Of a stretch of 29,839 bases of DNA, positions 1-8,123 are shown piece after piece; position 1 is the stretch's first letter; every line of letters begins with the position of its first letter. The notes beneath the pieces were generated by a model that searched no databases, had not been told where the DNA came from, and saw only the letters and a program-made list of their open reading frames with translations. The position numbers and the translations under genes are program-made. Source of the stretch: Wenyingzhuangia sp. (GTDB taxonomy: Bacteria > Bacteroidota > Bacteroidia > Flavobacteriales > Flavobacteriaceae); NCBI GenBank assembly GCA_020628175.1, contig JAHDFK010000016.1, forward strand, positions 1 through 29,839, given 5' to 3'.

Positions 1-52
1 CCAGGACCCTCTCCTTAAAAGGGAGATGCTCTACCAACTGAGCTACCAGGTC
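1..52 (-). tRNA. tRNA-Lys (TTT), 3' end cut by window edge
   Basis: On the minus strand the acceptor strand GACCTGG (52-46) is followed by TA, the D-stem GCTC/GAGC, and an anticodon stem TCTCC/GGAGA closing the loop CTTTTAA. The anticodon is therefore TTT (lysine). The variable loop and the first T-stem bases are present; the rest of the T-arm and the acceptor 3' strand lie outside the window. It has its own promoter just upstream (79-109) and sits downstream of mlaF on the same strand. Confidence 0.95.
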
Positions 53-78
53 AATAATACCACTCGTTATTGCGGGTG

Positions 79-109
79 CAAATATAGAACATTACTACGT
101 TTACACCAA
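79..109 (-). promoter_or_regulatory. Bacteroidota-type promoter for tRNA-Lys
   Basis: On the minus strand TTG (109-107) is followed after 20 bases by TATATTTG (86-79), matching the Bacteroidota primary sigma consensus TTG-N19-TAnnTTTG. The -7 element ends 26 bases before the first tRNA base, so transcription would start shortly upstream of the tRNA. The assignment rests on consensus match and position only. Confidence 0.7.
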
Positions 110-123
110 ACTTTTTTTTACTT

Positions 124-885
124 TTATTCTGACAAATATGCCTTCCTAACTTTCTTAAATAAATTAGAACTATACACAAAATTTACAACTGCTTCATTGT
201 CAGTTTTAAATACATCTTTACTTGTTCCTTCCCACTCTTTCAAACCATCTTTTAAAAAAATAATTTTTTCTCCTATTTCCATTACAGAGTTCATATCATG
301 GGTATTTATAACTGTTGTAATGTTGTATTCATCTGTAATTTCTTGAATTAAGTTGTCTATTACAATCGATGTTTTTGGATCTAGCCCTGAATTTGGCTCA
401 TCACAAAATAAATATTTTGGTTTTGTTACAATAGCACGCGCAATGGCAACTCTTTTTTGCATTCCTCCAGACAACTCTGCCGGAAACTTCTCGTTACTAC
501 CTACTAGATTTACCCTATTTAAAACAAAATTTACACGCTCTAACATTTCTTCTCTAGACTGCTTGGTAAACATTTTTAAAGGAAACATTACATTTTCTTC
601 TACATTCATAGAATCAAACAAGGCAGATCCTTGAAAAACCATTCCTATATCTTGCTTTAATTGTCTTTTTTCATCGTCTGTCATCAGCTCTGTGGGTTTC
701 CCATCAAACGATATGGTTCCTGCTGTAGGCAAGTGTAACCCGAGCATTGTTTTTAAAAATACGGTTTTCCCAGATCCACTCTGACCAATAATCAAACTCG
801 TCTTTCCGGGCTCAAAAGCCGCATGTATCCCTTTTAAAACTTTATTCGTTCCAAAACTTTTCTCAACTCCCTTTATCTCTATCAT
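124..885 (-). CDS. mlaF: MlaF-like ABC transporter ATP-binding protein
   Basis: 253 residues, a complete ABC ATPase of the MlaF/MKL lipid-transport type. The Walker A motif GQSGSGKT is at residues 34-41, the signature LSGGMQKR at about 138-145, Walker B YLFCDEP at 158-164 with catalytic E163, and the switch histidine in THD at H196. It follows the MlaE-like permease gene by only 6 bases, so the two form an operon and the protein should bind that permease on the cytoplasmic face and power phospholipid transport between inner and outer membrane. The substrate-binding MCE protein (MlaD) is not in this window and is presumably encoded elsewhere. Family assignment is firm; transport direction and substrate are known only for relatives. 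Confidence 0.93.
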   Translation of the reverse strand: MIEIKGVEKSFGTNKVLKGIHAAFEPGKTSLIIGQSGSGKTVFLKTMLGLHLPTAGTISFDGKPTELMTDDEKRQLKQDIGMVFQGSALFDSMNVEENVMFPLKMFTKQSREEMLERVNFVLNRVNLVGSNEKFPAELSGGMQKRVAIARAIVTKPKYLFCDEPNSGLDPKTSIVIDNLIQEITDEYNITTVINTHDMNSVMEIGEKIIFLKDGLKEWEGTSKDVFKTDNEAVVNFVYSSNLFKKVRKAYLSE

Positions 886-891
886 AATAAA

Positions 892-1632
892 CTAGCTCAG
901 TAACAATTGCGTTAAAAAATAATTGGCTATAATAATCATTACTATAGTCCATACTACTGCTTTAGTACTTGCTCTACCTACTTCTAAAGCTCCTCCTTTT
1001 ACATAATAACCAAAATAAGAAGGTATGGTTGCTATTAAAAAGGCAAATACCGTAGACTTTATCAAACTATAACGTATTAATGACGGATCGAATTCTATGC
1101 GAATTCCAGAAATATAATCGCTTTGTTCAAACAAACCACTAATAACCCCAGAAGCCCATCCTCCAAAAATCCCTAAAGTCATTGCTAACAATACCAGAAA
1201 AGGATAAAAAAATATAGTTGCTATTATTTTAGGCAACACCAAATAGTTTAACGAGTTAATTCCCATTACCTCCAAAGCATCTATTTGTTCTGTAACACGC
1301 ATAGTACCTAAACTAGAAGTGATGTAAGAACCAACCTTACCTGCCAAAATAACCATAATAAATGTAGATGAAAACTCTAAAATCATCGATCGTTTGGTCG
1401 CAAAACCAATCAAATTTTTTGGGATAATAGGATCGTTTAAATTTAAAGCTGTTTGCATTGCTACAACTCCCCCTATAAAAAAAGAGATAAACGCCACAAT
1501 TCCAACAGATTTCACTCCCAAATCGTCGATTTCTCTAAATATGGCTTCTCTAAAAATTTTAGCTTTCTGAGGTTTCCTAAAAACACTCTTAAGCATAATT
1601 GCATAAGCACCAATACTCTTTACATAATTCAT
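892..1632 (-). CDS. mlaE: MlaE/YrbE-family ABC transporter permease
   Basis: 246 residues, the usual length for the family. An amphipathic N-terminus (about 1-40) leads into several hydrophobic membrane segments. The conserved cytoplasmic segment around LGTMRVTEQIDALEVMG, which contacts the ATPase in this family, lies near residues 108-124. It is the first gene of an mlaE-mlaF pair, with mlaF starting 6 bases after its stop. The product is an inner-membrane permease subunit working with MlaF and an MCE-domain protein in lipid trafficking to maintain outer-membrane asymmetry. The start at 1632 gives a full-length N-terminus. The 89-base gap to the divergent phosphatase gene must hold both promoters; I found no clear consensus match there. 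Confidence 0.92.
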   Translation of the reverse strand: MNYVKSIGAYAIMLKSVFRKPQKAKIFREAIFREIDDLGVKSVGIVAFISFFIGGVVAMQTALNLNDPIIPKNLIGFATKRSMILEFSSTFIMVILAGKVGSYITSSLGTMRVTEQIDALEVMGINSLNYLVLPKIIATIFFYPFLVLLAMTLGIFGGWASGVISGLFEQSDYISGIRIEFDPSLIRYSLIKSTVFAFLIATIPSYFGYYVKGGALEVGRASTKAVVWTIVMIIIANYFLTQLLLS

Positions 1633-1721
1633 TACGTAGATTTTTAGCTAAAATATCAAATCCTTAACAATAAAATAGTCTAATGTGTGTACTTTTAAAA
1701 CTGAAACTAAATGAATTTCGA

Positions 1722-3358
1722 ATGAAAAAAATAATCGTTCTCCTTTTCCTAAGCAATATACTATTTGTGAATGCTCAAAAAAAACTAAGCTCGTTGTAGG
1801 AATTGTAGTAGATCAGATGCGTTACGATTATTTAACACGTTTTAAAAACCAATTTGGTAACAAAGGATTTAATAGACTTCTAAAAAAAGGAACTTCGTTT
1901 GAAAGCGCTTATTTTTCGCATATACCAACATATACTGAGGTTGGACATGCAGCAATTTACACAGGTACAACACCTAAAAACAACGGAATTATTGGAAACA
2001 ATTGGTACGATAAGTTTTTAAAAAAATCTATTTATGTTGTTGATGACAATAGGTACAAAACCGTTGGATCTGCCTCAAAAAACGGTCAAAAATCTCCTTA
2101 TAGATTGGTTGCCTCTACCTTAGCTGATGAACTAAAAATTACTCAAAATTTTAACGGAAAAACAATAGGTGTGGCTATTAAAGATAGATCCTCTATTTTA
2201 CCCGTAGGACATACAGCAAATGCTGCTTATTGGTTTGATGGAGATACAATAGGAAATTGGATTACAAGTTCTTATTACACTAAGAAGCAAAAAAAATGGG
2301 TCGCAACCTATAACAAACACAACAAAAAGCAACTAGATACTTATATACATACTCCTTGGGCAACGTTAAACAACTCAAAAAACTATGTAGAATGTGCTGC
2401 CGATCACGACAAATACGAAAGAAAGCATAAAAACGAAAGTAAAGCTAGCTTCCCTCATCAAATAGAAAAATTAGAAAAAAACAATGGTCATTATAGTATT
2501 TTAAAAGCAACTCCATTTGGAAATACAATGACTTTAAATTTTGCTAAACAAATTGTTAAACATGAAAAATTAGGGCAAAACAAAATTTATTCTGATTTTT
2601 TAGCCATTAGTCTTTCGAGTACCGATTATATTGGACATCAATACGGACCCGCTTCTACGGAAATAGAAGATACATATGTACGTCTGAATAACGATTTAGA
2701 TAATTTTATAAATTATTTAGACAAACACGTTGGATCTAAGAAGTATGTTTTGTTTTTAACTGCAGATCATGCCGTTGTAAATGTTCCTCAATATTTAATA
2801 GACAACAAAGCTCCTGGCGATTATTTTTCGTCTAAAAAATTATTAGCGCAGTTAAACAAGGTTCTTTTTCAAAAATTCAATTCCAACCAATTAATTGAAA
2901 ACATCTCTAACAATCAAATCTTTTTAAACAAGCAAAACATCTTAAAACACAAGCTATCATTTTCAAATATTGAAGAAACTCTTATGGATACCTTACTTAC
3001 AAATAAATATATCTATAAAGTTGTATCTGCTAAAACACTACAAAAAAACGAATTTAGAAAAGCTCCTTTAAGTTTGCTTCAAGAAGGATACAATCAAAAA
3101 CTATCGGGTGATCTATTGTTTACCTTAAAACCTACCATAATTAGCGATGGATATTTAAAAGGAGGTACCACACATGGTACAGGTTATATCTACGATACAC
3201 ACGTACCTCTTATTTTTTACGGCAACGGAATAGCAAAAGGTAAAACGGTAAAGAAAACGGTAACAATTACGCAAATAGCACCAACGCTTGCCAATATTTT
3301 AAAAATACAAGAACCTAACATGAGTAGCACTAAAATAGTAACCGAAGTTTTTAAATAA
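1722..3358 (+). CDS. pafA: PafA-type alkaline phosphatase, frame broken by one base at a poly-A run
   Basis: A secreted alkaline phosphatase of the PafA type releasing phosphate from monoesters. ATG 1722 begins a typical signal peptide (MKKIIVLLFLSNILFVNAQ), but that frame stops at 1797-1799. The body is open in another frame, whose first ATG is 1817, and runs to 3358. Adding one A to the A8 run at 1777-1784 joins them into 545 residues, almost exactly the 546 of Elizabethkingia PafA. In the joined numbering the metal ligand is D31 (VVDQM), the threonine nucleophile T72 (PTYTEVGH) and the following Asn N93 (GNNWYD). These are spaced as in PafA D38/T79/N100. KDR near 154-156, DYIGH, TADH and THGTG supply the remaining active-site residues. 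A product started at 1817 would lack both the export signal and D31. The rest of the gene is intact, which points to sequencing error, slippage or a very recent mutation. Confidence 0.88.
1777..1784 (+). repeat. A8 homopolymer at the pafA frame break
   Basis: Eight consecutive A after the codons for N-A and the C of a CAA codon at the signal-peptide cleavage site. Nine A would read Q-K-K-T-K-L-V-V-G and restore one frame across the gene; eight A leads to TAG at 1797-1799. Homopolymers of this length are prone to replication slippage, RNA polymerase slippage and sequencing miscounts. Confidence 0.9.
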
Positions 3359-3361
3359 CAA

Positions 3362-3392
3362 AAGAGCCATTCTCTTAATAAAAATGGCTCTT
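3362..3392. terminator. Bidirectional terminator between pafA and ybaB
   Basis: A 10-bp perfect inverted repeat AAGAGCCATT (3362-3371) / AATGGCTCTT (3383-3392) with an 11-base loop, between the stops of two convergent genes. Read on the minus strand it is followed by TTGTTATTT, so it serves ybaB best; on the plus strand the U-tract is weak. Confidence 0.75.
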
Positions 3393-3419
3393 AGTGGTTC
3401 TTGTTGTTATAGTTCTTTG

Positions 3420-3719
3420 TTAAAATGGCAATCCTTTTTTAGCAGCAGCAGCCATTTCTTGTTCATTAATTTTATCTGCTTTTTGTAAAGCATCATTCAT
3501 TGCTAAAATTAAATAATCTTCAACAGCTTCTTTGTCCTCTAAAACATTGTCGTTAATAGTTATTTTCTTCACTTCTCTATTTGCAGTAACAGTTACATTT
3601 ACCAAACCACCACCAGAACTTCCTTCAACAAAAATAGTATTCAAACGTAACTTAGCCTCTTCTACATGCTTCTGAGCATCTTGTAATTGCCCCATCATTT
3701 TAGACATATCTCCAAACAT
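3420..3719 (-). CDS. YbaB/EbfC family nucleoid-associated protein
   Basis: 99 residues from the ATG at 3719 (MFGDMSKMMGQLQDAQK), which is the normal N-terminus of this family; the open frame extends 8 codons further to 3743 but that addition (MPKNKLRI) is unlikely to be used. The family forms tweezer-like dimers that bind DNA without strong sequence preference. The N-terminal helix rich in M, Q and K, the central VEGSSGGGLVNVTVTANREV strand region and the C-terminal ADKINEQEMAAA helix all fit. In many bacteria ybaB sits beside dnaX and recR; here it stands alone between a phosphatase and a peptidase, as is frequent in Bacteroidota. It ends at a terminator shared with pafA. Confidence 0.93.
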   Translation of the reverse strand: MFGDMSKMMGQLQDAQKHVEEAKLRLNTIFVEGSSGGGLVNVTVTANREVKKITINDNVLEDKEAVEDYLILAMNDALQKADKINEQEMAAAAKKGLPF

Positions 3720-3781
3720 AATTCTTAATTTATTTTTTGGCAAGATATAAAGTTTCTAAATATCTTACTAAAAAATTAAAG

Positions 3782-5950
3782 ATGGTAAAGAAACTCTTCT
3801 GTTTTGCTTTAAAAGCATCGCTATTTATTACTTTTACGCTTCTAATTAAATGCCAAATAATGAAGATTGTAACAGCTCCAATAGCAGATAAAATCCCGCA
3901 TAAACTTACCAAACATAACGATGTAAGAGTAGATGATTATTATTGGATGCGTTTGTCTGATGAAGAAAAAAACGCTGAAATTCCCTCTGCTAAAACTCAA
4001 AAGGTTTTAGATTATTTAACTGCTGAAAACGCTTTTTACGAAGCCGAAACAAAGCACACTTTACAATTTCAGGAAGATTTATTCCAAGAAATGAAAAGTA
4101 GAATAAAAGAAGACGACAGCTCTGTCCCGTATTTTAAAAACGGGTACTATTATATTACGCGCTACGAAATAGGTAGCCAATACCCTATTTACACCCGAAA
4201 AAAAGGTTCTTTAGAGGCTAAAGAAGAAATTATTTTAAATGTAAACGAGTTAGCTAAAGGTCATGATTATTTTGATGTTGGTGGATTGTCTATTAGTAGC
4301 AATAACCAGTTAATGGTATATGGAACCGATAACACAGGTAGAAGACAATACACTTTAAACTTTAAAAATTTAGAAACTGGCGAGCTACTAAACGATACTA
4401 TTGAATTTACAACAGGAGGAGCTACATGGGCTAACGATAATACAACCTTATTTTACAATAAGAAAGATGAAGTTACCTTACGAAGCGACAAAGTGTACAA
4501 ACATATTCTAGGTACAGCTACAACAAAAGACACTGTTATTTACCACGAAACCGATGAAACTTACAACGTATATGTTGGAAAAACAAAATCTAAAAAGTTT
4601 TTAATAATAGGTTCTTATAGCACATTACAAACAGAATATCAGTTTTTAGATGCAGACAATCCTTCTGGCGAATTCCAACTGTTTCAAAAAAGAGAAGATG
4701 ATTTAGAATACAGTGTAATGCACTACGAAGATTCTTTTTACATTTTAACCAACAAAGACAAGGCAACTAATTTTAAATTAATGAAAACATCCATTAATGC
4801 AACAAGCAAAGAAAATTGGGTGGATGTTATTAAGCATAGAGACGATGTTTTGTTAGAAGATGCTACGATATTTAAAGATTTTTTAGTGTTAGAAGAACGT
4901 GAACAAGGGTTGAATAAAATTAGAATTATTAGATGGGACGGTTCTAAAGACTACTATTTACCTTTTAACGAAGAAACCTATTCTTGTTATGTAGGTAGCA
5001 ACCCAGAATTTGACACAGAATGGTTAAGATATGGTTACAATTCTATGACCACGCCAAGCTCTGTTATTGATTTTAACATGACGGATGGGACTCAAAACAT
5101 AAAAAAAGAGCAAGAGGTTTTAGGAGGAACATTTGATAAAAATAATTATACTAGCCAACGTATATGGGTAACAGCTCGAGATGGTAAGAAAGTAGCATTA
5201 TCTATTGTACATAGAAAAGATACTCCTATTCATAAAAATACTCCCGTGTTAATGTATGCCTATGGATCATACGGACATACGGTTGATGATAGTTTTAGTA
5301 CAACGCGTTTAAGTTTACTAGACAGAGGTTTTGTTTTTGCTTTAGCACATATTAGAGGTTCAGAATATTTAGGTAGACCTTGGTATGAAGACGGGAAGTT
5401 ACTAACCAAAAAGAATACTTTTAACGATTTTGTAGATTGCGCCAAACATTTAATTGATATGAACATGACATCTCCTAGACATTTATATGCAATGGGAGGA
5501 TCTGCAGGTGGTTTATTAATGGGAGCTATTGCAAACATGAATCCAGAACTTTTTAACGGAATCATTTCTGCGGTTCCTTTTGTAGATGTAGTCACAACTA
5601 TGTTAGATGAAAGCATTCCTTTAACAACAGGTGAATATGATGAATGGGGTAATCCTAACGAAAAAGAATATTACGATTATATCAAGTCTTATTCTCCATA
5701 CGATAATTTAGAAGCTAAAGAGTATCCAAATATGCTAATTACTACAGGTTTACATGATTCTCAAGTTCAATATTGGGAACCTGCGAAGTACACTGCTAAA
5801 TTACGTGATCTAAAAACAGACACAAACAAACTATACTTAGATACTAATATGGATGCAGGCCATGGAGGTGCTTCTGGCCGATTTGATGCCCTAAAGGAAG
5901 TTGCTAAAGAGTATACTTTCCTGTTTGATTTAGAACAAATGGTAAAATAA
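3782..5950 (+). CDS. S9 family prolyl oligopeptidase (oligopeptidase B-like)
   Basis: A serine peptidase of family S9A, closest in pattern to oligopeptidase B. The N-terminal propeller begins at API-ADKIPHKL and continues through DDYYWMRL and RIKEDDSSVPY; the C-terminal alpha/beta-hydrolase carries the triad Ser574 (GGSAGG), Asp659 (GLHDSQV) and His694 (AGHGGA), numbered from 3782. The start is uncertain. ATG 3782 gives MVKKLFCFALKASLFITFTL followed by LIKCQI, which looks like an export or lipoprotein signal, although the residue before Cys is Lys, which fits a lipobox poorly. ATG 3860 (MKIVTAPIADKI) gives a 696-residue cytoplasmic form close to the E. coli enzyme length. Upstream codons reach back to 3737, where they would overlap the extended ybaB frame. 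The gene ends at a strong bidirectional terminator. It probably trims short peptides, with a preference for basic residues if truly OpdB-like. Confidence 0.9.
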   Translation: MVKKLFCFALKASLFITFTLLIKCQIMKIVTAPIADKIPHKLTKHNDVRVDDYYWMRLSDEEKNAEIPSAKTQKVLDYLTAENAFYEAETKHTLQFQEDLFQEMKSRIKEDDSSVPYFKNGYYYITRYEIGSQYPIYTRKKGSLEAKEEIILNVNELAKGHDYFDVGGLSISSNNQLMVYGTDNTGRRQYTLNFKNLETGELLNDTIEFTTGGATWANDNTTLFYNKKDEVTLRSDKVYKHILGTATTKDTVIYHETDETYNVYVGKTKSKKFLIIGSYSTLQTEYQFLDADNPSGEFQLFQKREDDLEYSVMHYEDSFYILTNKDKATNFKLMKTSINATSKENWVDVIKHRDDVLLEDATIFKDFLVLEEREQGLNKIRIIRWDGSKDYYLPFNEETYSCYVGSNPEFDTEWLRYGYNSMTTPSSVIDFNMTDGTQNIKKEQEVLGGTFDKNNYTSQRIWVTARDGKKVALSIVHRKDTPIHKNTPVLMYAYGSYGHTVDDSFSTTRLSLLDRGFVFALAHIRGSEYLGRPWYEDGKLLTKKNTFNDFVDCAKHLIDMNMTSPRHLYAMGGSAGGLLMGAIANMNPELFNGIISAVPFVDVVTTMLDESIPLTTGEYDEWGNPNEKEYYDYIKSYSPYDNLEAKEYPNMLITTGLHDSQVQYWEPAKYTAKLRDLKTDTNKLYLDTNMDAGHGGASGRFDALKEVAKEYTFLFDLEQMVK

Positions 5951-5986
5951 AAAAAGGTCGAGCTACATAAGCTCGACCTTTTTTTA
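5951..5986. terminator. Bidirectional terminator between S9 peptidase and P-II gene
   Basis: Stem AAGGTCGAGCT (5954-5964) / AGCTCGACCTT (5970-5980), loop ACATA, flanked by an A-run before and a T-run after, so it works in both directions. It separates convergent genes. Confidence 0.92.
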
Positions 5987-5999
5987 TTGTTTATAGGAA

Positions 6000-6338
6000 C
6001 TATTTTAAGGTTTCTCCACCTTTTTCACCAGTTCTTATTCTATATGTTTCTTTAACATCATACACAAAAATTTTACCATCTCCTACTTCACCAGTAGCTG
6101 CAGAACTTAAAATAGTAGTAATTGTTTTTTCTTCAAAATCATCATTTACAATAATAGATAAATATCTACGTTGTATATCTGCTGTACTAAAAGAAACTCC
6201 TCTATATACTTTCCCTTCCTTTTCATTACCTAATGCAGTTACATCCCAATAAGAGAAAAAATTAACTCCAACGCTGTGCAAAGCCTCTTTAACTTCAGAA
6301 AACTTTGACTTTCTTATGATTGCTTCAATTTTTTTCAT
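6000..6338 (-). CDS. P-II family nitrogen regulatory protein, second copy
   Basis: 112 residues, a P-II signal protein (GlnB/GlnK family) that senses ATP/ADP and 2-oxoglutarate and blocks AmtB through its T-loop. The B-loop TGEVGDGKIF (82-91) and C-loop RTGEKG (102-107) are intact. In the T-loop, the position of the uridylylated Tyr51 of E. coli is Phe50 (YRGVSF), the loop is one residue shorter, and Gln39, which helps bind 2-oxoglutarate, is Glu39. Control by uridylylation is therefore unlikely. By eye it differs from the copy at 7680-8018 at 14 of 112 positions. It lies downstream of amtB, behind a terminator-like hairpin (6389-6423), so it may be expressed less than, or independently of, amtB. 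Confidence 0.93.
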   Translation of the reverse strand: MKKIEAIIRKSKFSEVKEALHSVGVNFFSYWDVTALGNEKEGKVYRGVSFSTADIQRRYLSIIVNDDFEEKTITTILSSAATGEVGDGKIFVYDVKETYRIRTGEKGGETLK

Positions 6339-6388
6339 ATTTAACTATTTAAAATTACTATAATAAATATACAATTATTTAACTAAAA

Positions 6389-6423
6389 AAACAGCCTAAT
6401 TCTATAAAAGAAATAGGCTGTTT
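6389..6423 (-). terminator. Terminator or attenuator between amtB and second P-II gene
   Basis: On the minus strand AAACAGCCTA, a 15-base loop and TAGGCTGTTT form a 10-bp stem, continued by further T residues (seven in a row). It lies 24 bases past the amtB stop and about 50 bases before the next start, giving partial or full termination between them. A TATATTTA sequence at 6371-6364 could be a weak -7 element for the downstream gene, but no TTG lies at the expected distance. Confidence 0.8.
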
Positions 6424-6446
6424 AGATATAAACTTAAAACATATTG

Positions 6447-7649
6447 TTAGTCGTTGTAAACTCCAATACCGTGCTCGGCTTTGTCTAGTCCTTCAACTTC
6501 TTCTTTTTCAGAAACTCTTAATCCAATTGTTGCTTTTAAGATTGAGAATACAATGAAAGCTGTTACTAAAGCCCATCCTGCGTATGCCAATGCACCAATA
6601 GTTTGAACTCCTAATAAAGCAGCTCCACCTCCAGTAATTAATCCACCTTCTGTAGCAAATACACCAACTAAAATAGTACCTAAAGTACCACAAACACCGT
6701 GTACAGATACAGCACCTACTGGATCATCAATTTTTAATTTCTCATCGATAAAAGTAATAGCGATTACAACTACAACTCCACCAATTAATCCCATGATTGC
6801 AGCAGAACCAGCAGATACATTGGCACATCCAGCAGTGATTGTAACTAATCCAGCTAAAGCTCCGTTTAATGTCATAGAAATATCTGGTTGTCCGTAACGT
6901 AACCAAGTGTAAAATAATGCAGCAGCAGCACCTGCAGCAGCAGCTAAGTTAGTATTGATTAAAATGTTACCAACAGCAATTACATCTTCTTCAGATCCAA
7001 AAGCTAATTGAGAACCTCCGTTAAATCCGAACCATCCTAACCATAAGATTAAAACTCCTAATGCACCAAATACAATGTTGTGTCCAGGAATCGCTTGAGA
7101 AACTCCATCTTTATATTTTCCAATTCTTGGTCCTACTAACATTGCTCCAATTAATGCAGCCCATCCACCAACAGAGTGAACAATTGCAGATCCAGCAAAG
7201 TCAATAAATCCTAATTGAGTTAACCATCCATCACCTTGCCATTGCCAGTGTCCTGAAATAGGATAAATTACAACAGTTACAATAAATGAAAAGATAATGT
7301 ATGTTGTAAACTTAGTTCTTCCAGCTACAGCTCCAGAAACAATAGTTGCAGCTGTTGCAGCAAATACAGTTTGGAAGAATAAATTATACATATCTGCACC
7401 TTCGTTGTAGAATAAAGAAGGTGTTCCTATAAATCCTCCTATTGATTCTCCATACATTACTGTATAACCAATAGCCCAAAAACCAAGTGAACCAACTATT
7501 AAGTCCATTAAGTTTTTCATAATAATATTTCCAGCATTTTTTGAGCGAGTAAATCCTACCTCTACTAATGTGAATCCTGCTTGCATAAAGAATACTAATA
7601 TTCCTGATATAATGATCCACAAAGCTCCCATAATTGCGCTTGTATCCAT
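6447..7649 (-). CDS. amtB: Ammonium transporter, AmtB family
   Basis: 400 residues, an inner-membrane ammonium channel with about eleven hydrophobic segments. The pore residues are visible: twin histidines H158 (IVHSVGG) and H317 (SVHGVCG), the recruitment Asp at D150 (FIDFAG), the gate Phe around F96 (FQTVFAAT), and the conserved YPISGHWQW and WLGWFGFNGGS segments. The protein begins directly with the first membrane segment and shows no cleavable signal peptide, unlike E. coli AmtB. The gene lies 30 bases after one P-II gene and is followed by a second after a terminator, so two P-II partners bracket the channel. This is the standard arrangement for channel gating by a P-II T-loop. Confidence 0.96.
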   Translation of the reverse strand: MDTSAIMGALWIIISGILVFFMQAGFTLVEVGFTRSKNAGNIIMKNLMDLIVGSLGFWAIGYTVMYGESIGGFIGTPSLFYNEGADMYNLFFQTVFAATAATIVSGAVAGRTKFTTYIIFSFIVTVVIYPISGHWQWQGDGWLTQLGFIDFAGSAIVHSVGGWAALIGAMLVGPRIGKYKDGVSQAIPGHNIVFGALGVLILWLGWFGFNGGSQLAFGSEEDVIAVGNILINTNLAAAAGAAAALFYTWLRYGQPDISMTLNGALAGLVTITAGCANVSAGSAAIMGLIGGVVVVIAITFIDEKLKIDDPVGAVSVHGVCGTLGTILVGVFATEGGLITGGGAALLGVQTIGALAYAGWALVTAFIVFSILKATIGLRVSEKEEVEGLDKAEHGIGVYND

Positions 7650-7679
7650 AATTTTATATTTTAAAAGTTTGTTTAGTTA

Positions 7680-8018
7680 TTATTTTAATGTTTCTCCTCC
7701 TTTTTCTCCTGTACGGATTCGGTATGTTTCAGACACATCTGAAACGAAAATTTTTCCATCTCCGACTTCTCCTGTAGAAGCAGTTTTTAATAAAGTGTCG
7801 ATGGTAATTTGTTCAAAATCATCGTTAACAATGATTGATAAGTGACGTCTTTGGATGTCGTTAGTACTAAAAGATACCCCACGGTATACTTTTCCTACTT
7901 TTTCGTTTCCTAATCCAGTCACATCCCAGTAAGAGAAGAAGTTTACACCTACTTCGTGTAAAGCTTCTTTTACCTCAGAAAATTTAGATTTTCTGATGAT
8001 AGCTTCGATTTTTTTCAT
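7680..8018 (-). CDS. P-II family nitrogen regulatory protein, first copy
   Basis: 112 residues from ATG 8018 (MKKIEAIIRKSKF), the family's normal start; the open frame extends 16 codons upstream without plausible sequence. B-loop TGEVGDGKIF and C-loop RTGEKG are present. As in the other copy, the T-loop has Phe50 where E. coli has the modified Tyr51, and Glu39 for Gln39. The two paralogs share about 87% of residues; differences cluster in the T-loop base (A35G, E41V, A53N, Y59H) and in residues 70-81. It precedes amtB by 30 bases and is probably cotranscribed with it, which suits a role as the primary AmtB gatekeeper. Confidence 0.94.
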   Translation of the reverse strand: MKKIEAIIRKSKFSEVKEALHEVGVNFFSYWDVTGLGNEKVGKVYRGVSFSTNDIQRRHLSIIVNDDFEQITIDTLLKTASTGEVGDGKIFVSDVSETYRIRTGEKGGETLK

Positions 8019-8057
8019 GATTGAAAGTTTAAAATTTAGGTTGAATATATTTTTGTT

Positions 8058-8085
8058 ATCTGGCAAGGCTCACACCTTACCAGAT
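8058..8085. promoter_or_regulatory. Hairpin in the porin-to-P-II spacer
   Basis: Arms ATCTGG-c-AAGG (8058-8068) and CCTT-a-CCAGAT (8075-8085) pair with one C/A mismatch and a 6-base loop. On the minus strand no U-run follows; on the plus strand GATTGG and then TTTTTT follow. It lies 38 bases past the porin stop and 40 before the P-II start, so it may be an RNA stabiliser or a leaky terminator between the two. Confidence 0.5.
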
Positions 8086-8123
8086 GATTGGTTTTTTAAA
8101 CTTTTCTAAATCTTACGATTTTA

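Noticed and set aside
26..346. A plus-strand frame running through tRNA-Lys into mlaF
   Set aside because: It is antisense to a tRNA and to the C-terminus of an ABC ATPase, so it is not a gene.
3730..3912. A 60-codon minus-strand frame with a hydrophobic start upstream of ybaB
   Set aside because: Its first codons are antisense to the conserved APIADKIPHKL segment of the S9 peptidase, and its hydrophobicity mirrors the opposite strand's signal-like sequence.
5260..5616. A 118-codon minus-strand frame
   Set aside because: Antisense to the catalytic domain of the S9 peptidase, including GGSAGG; a shadow frame.
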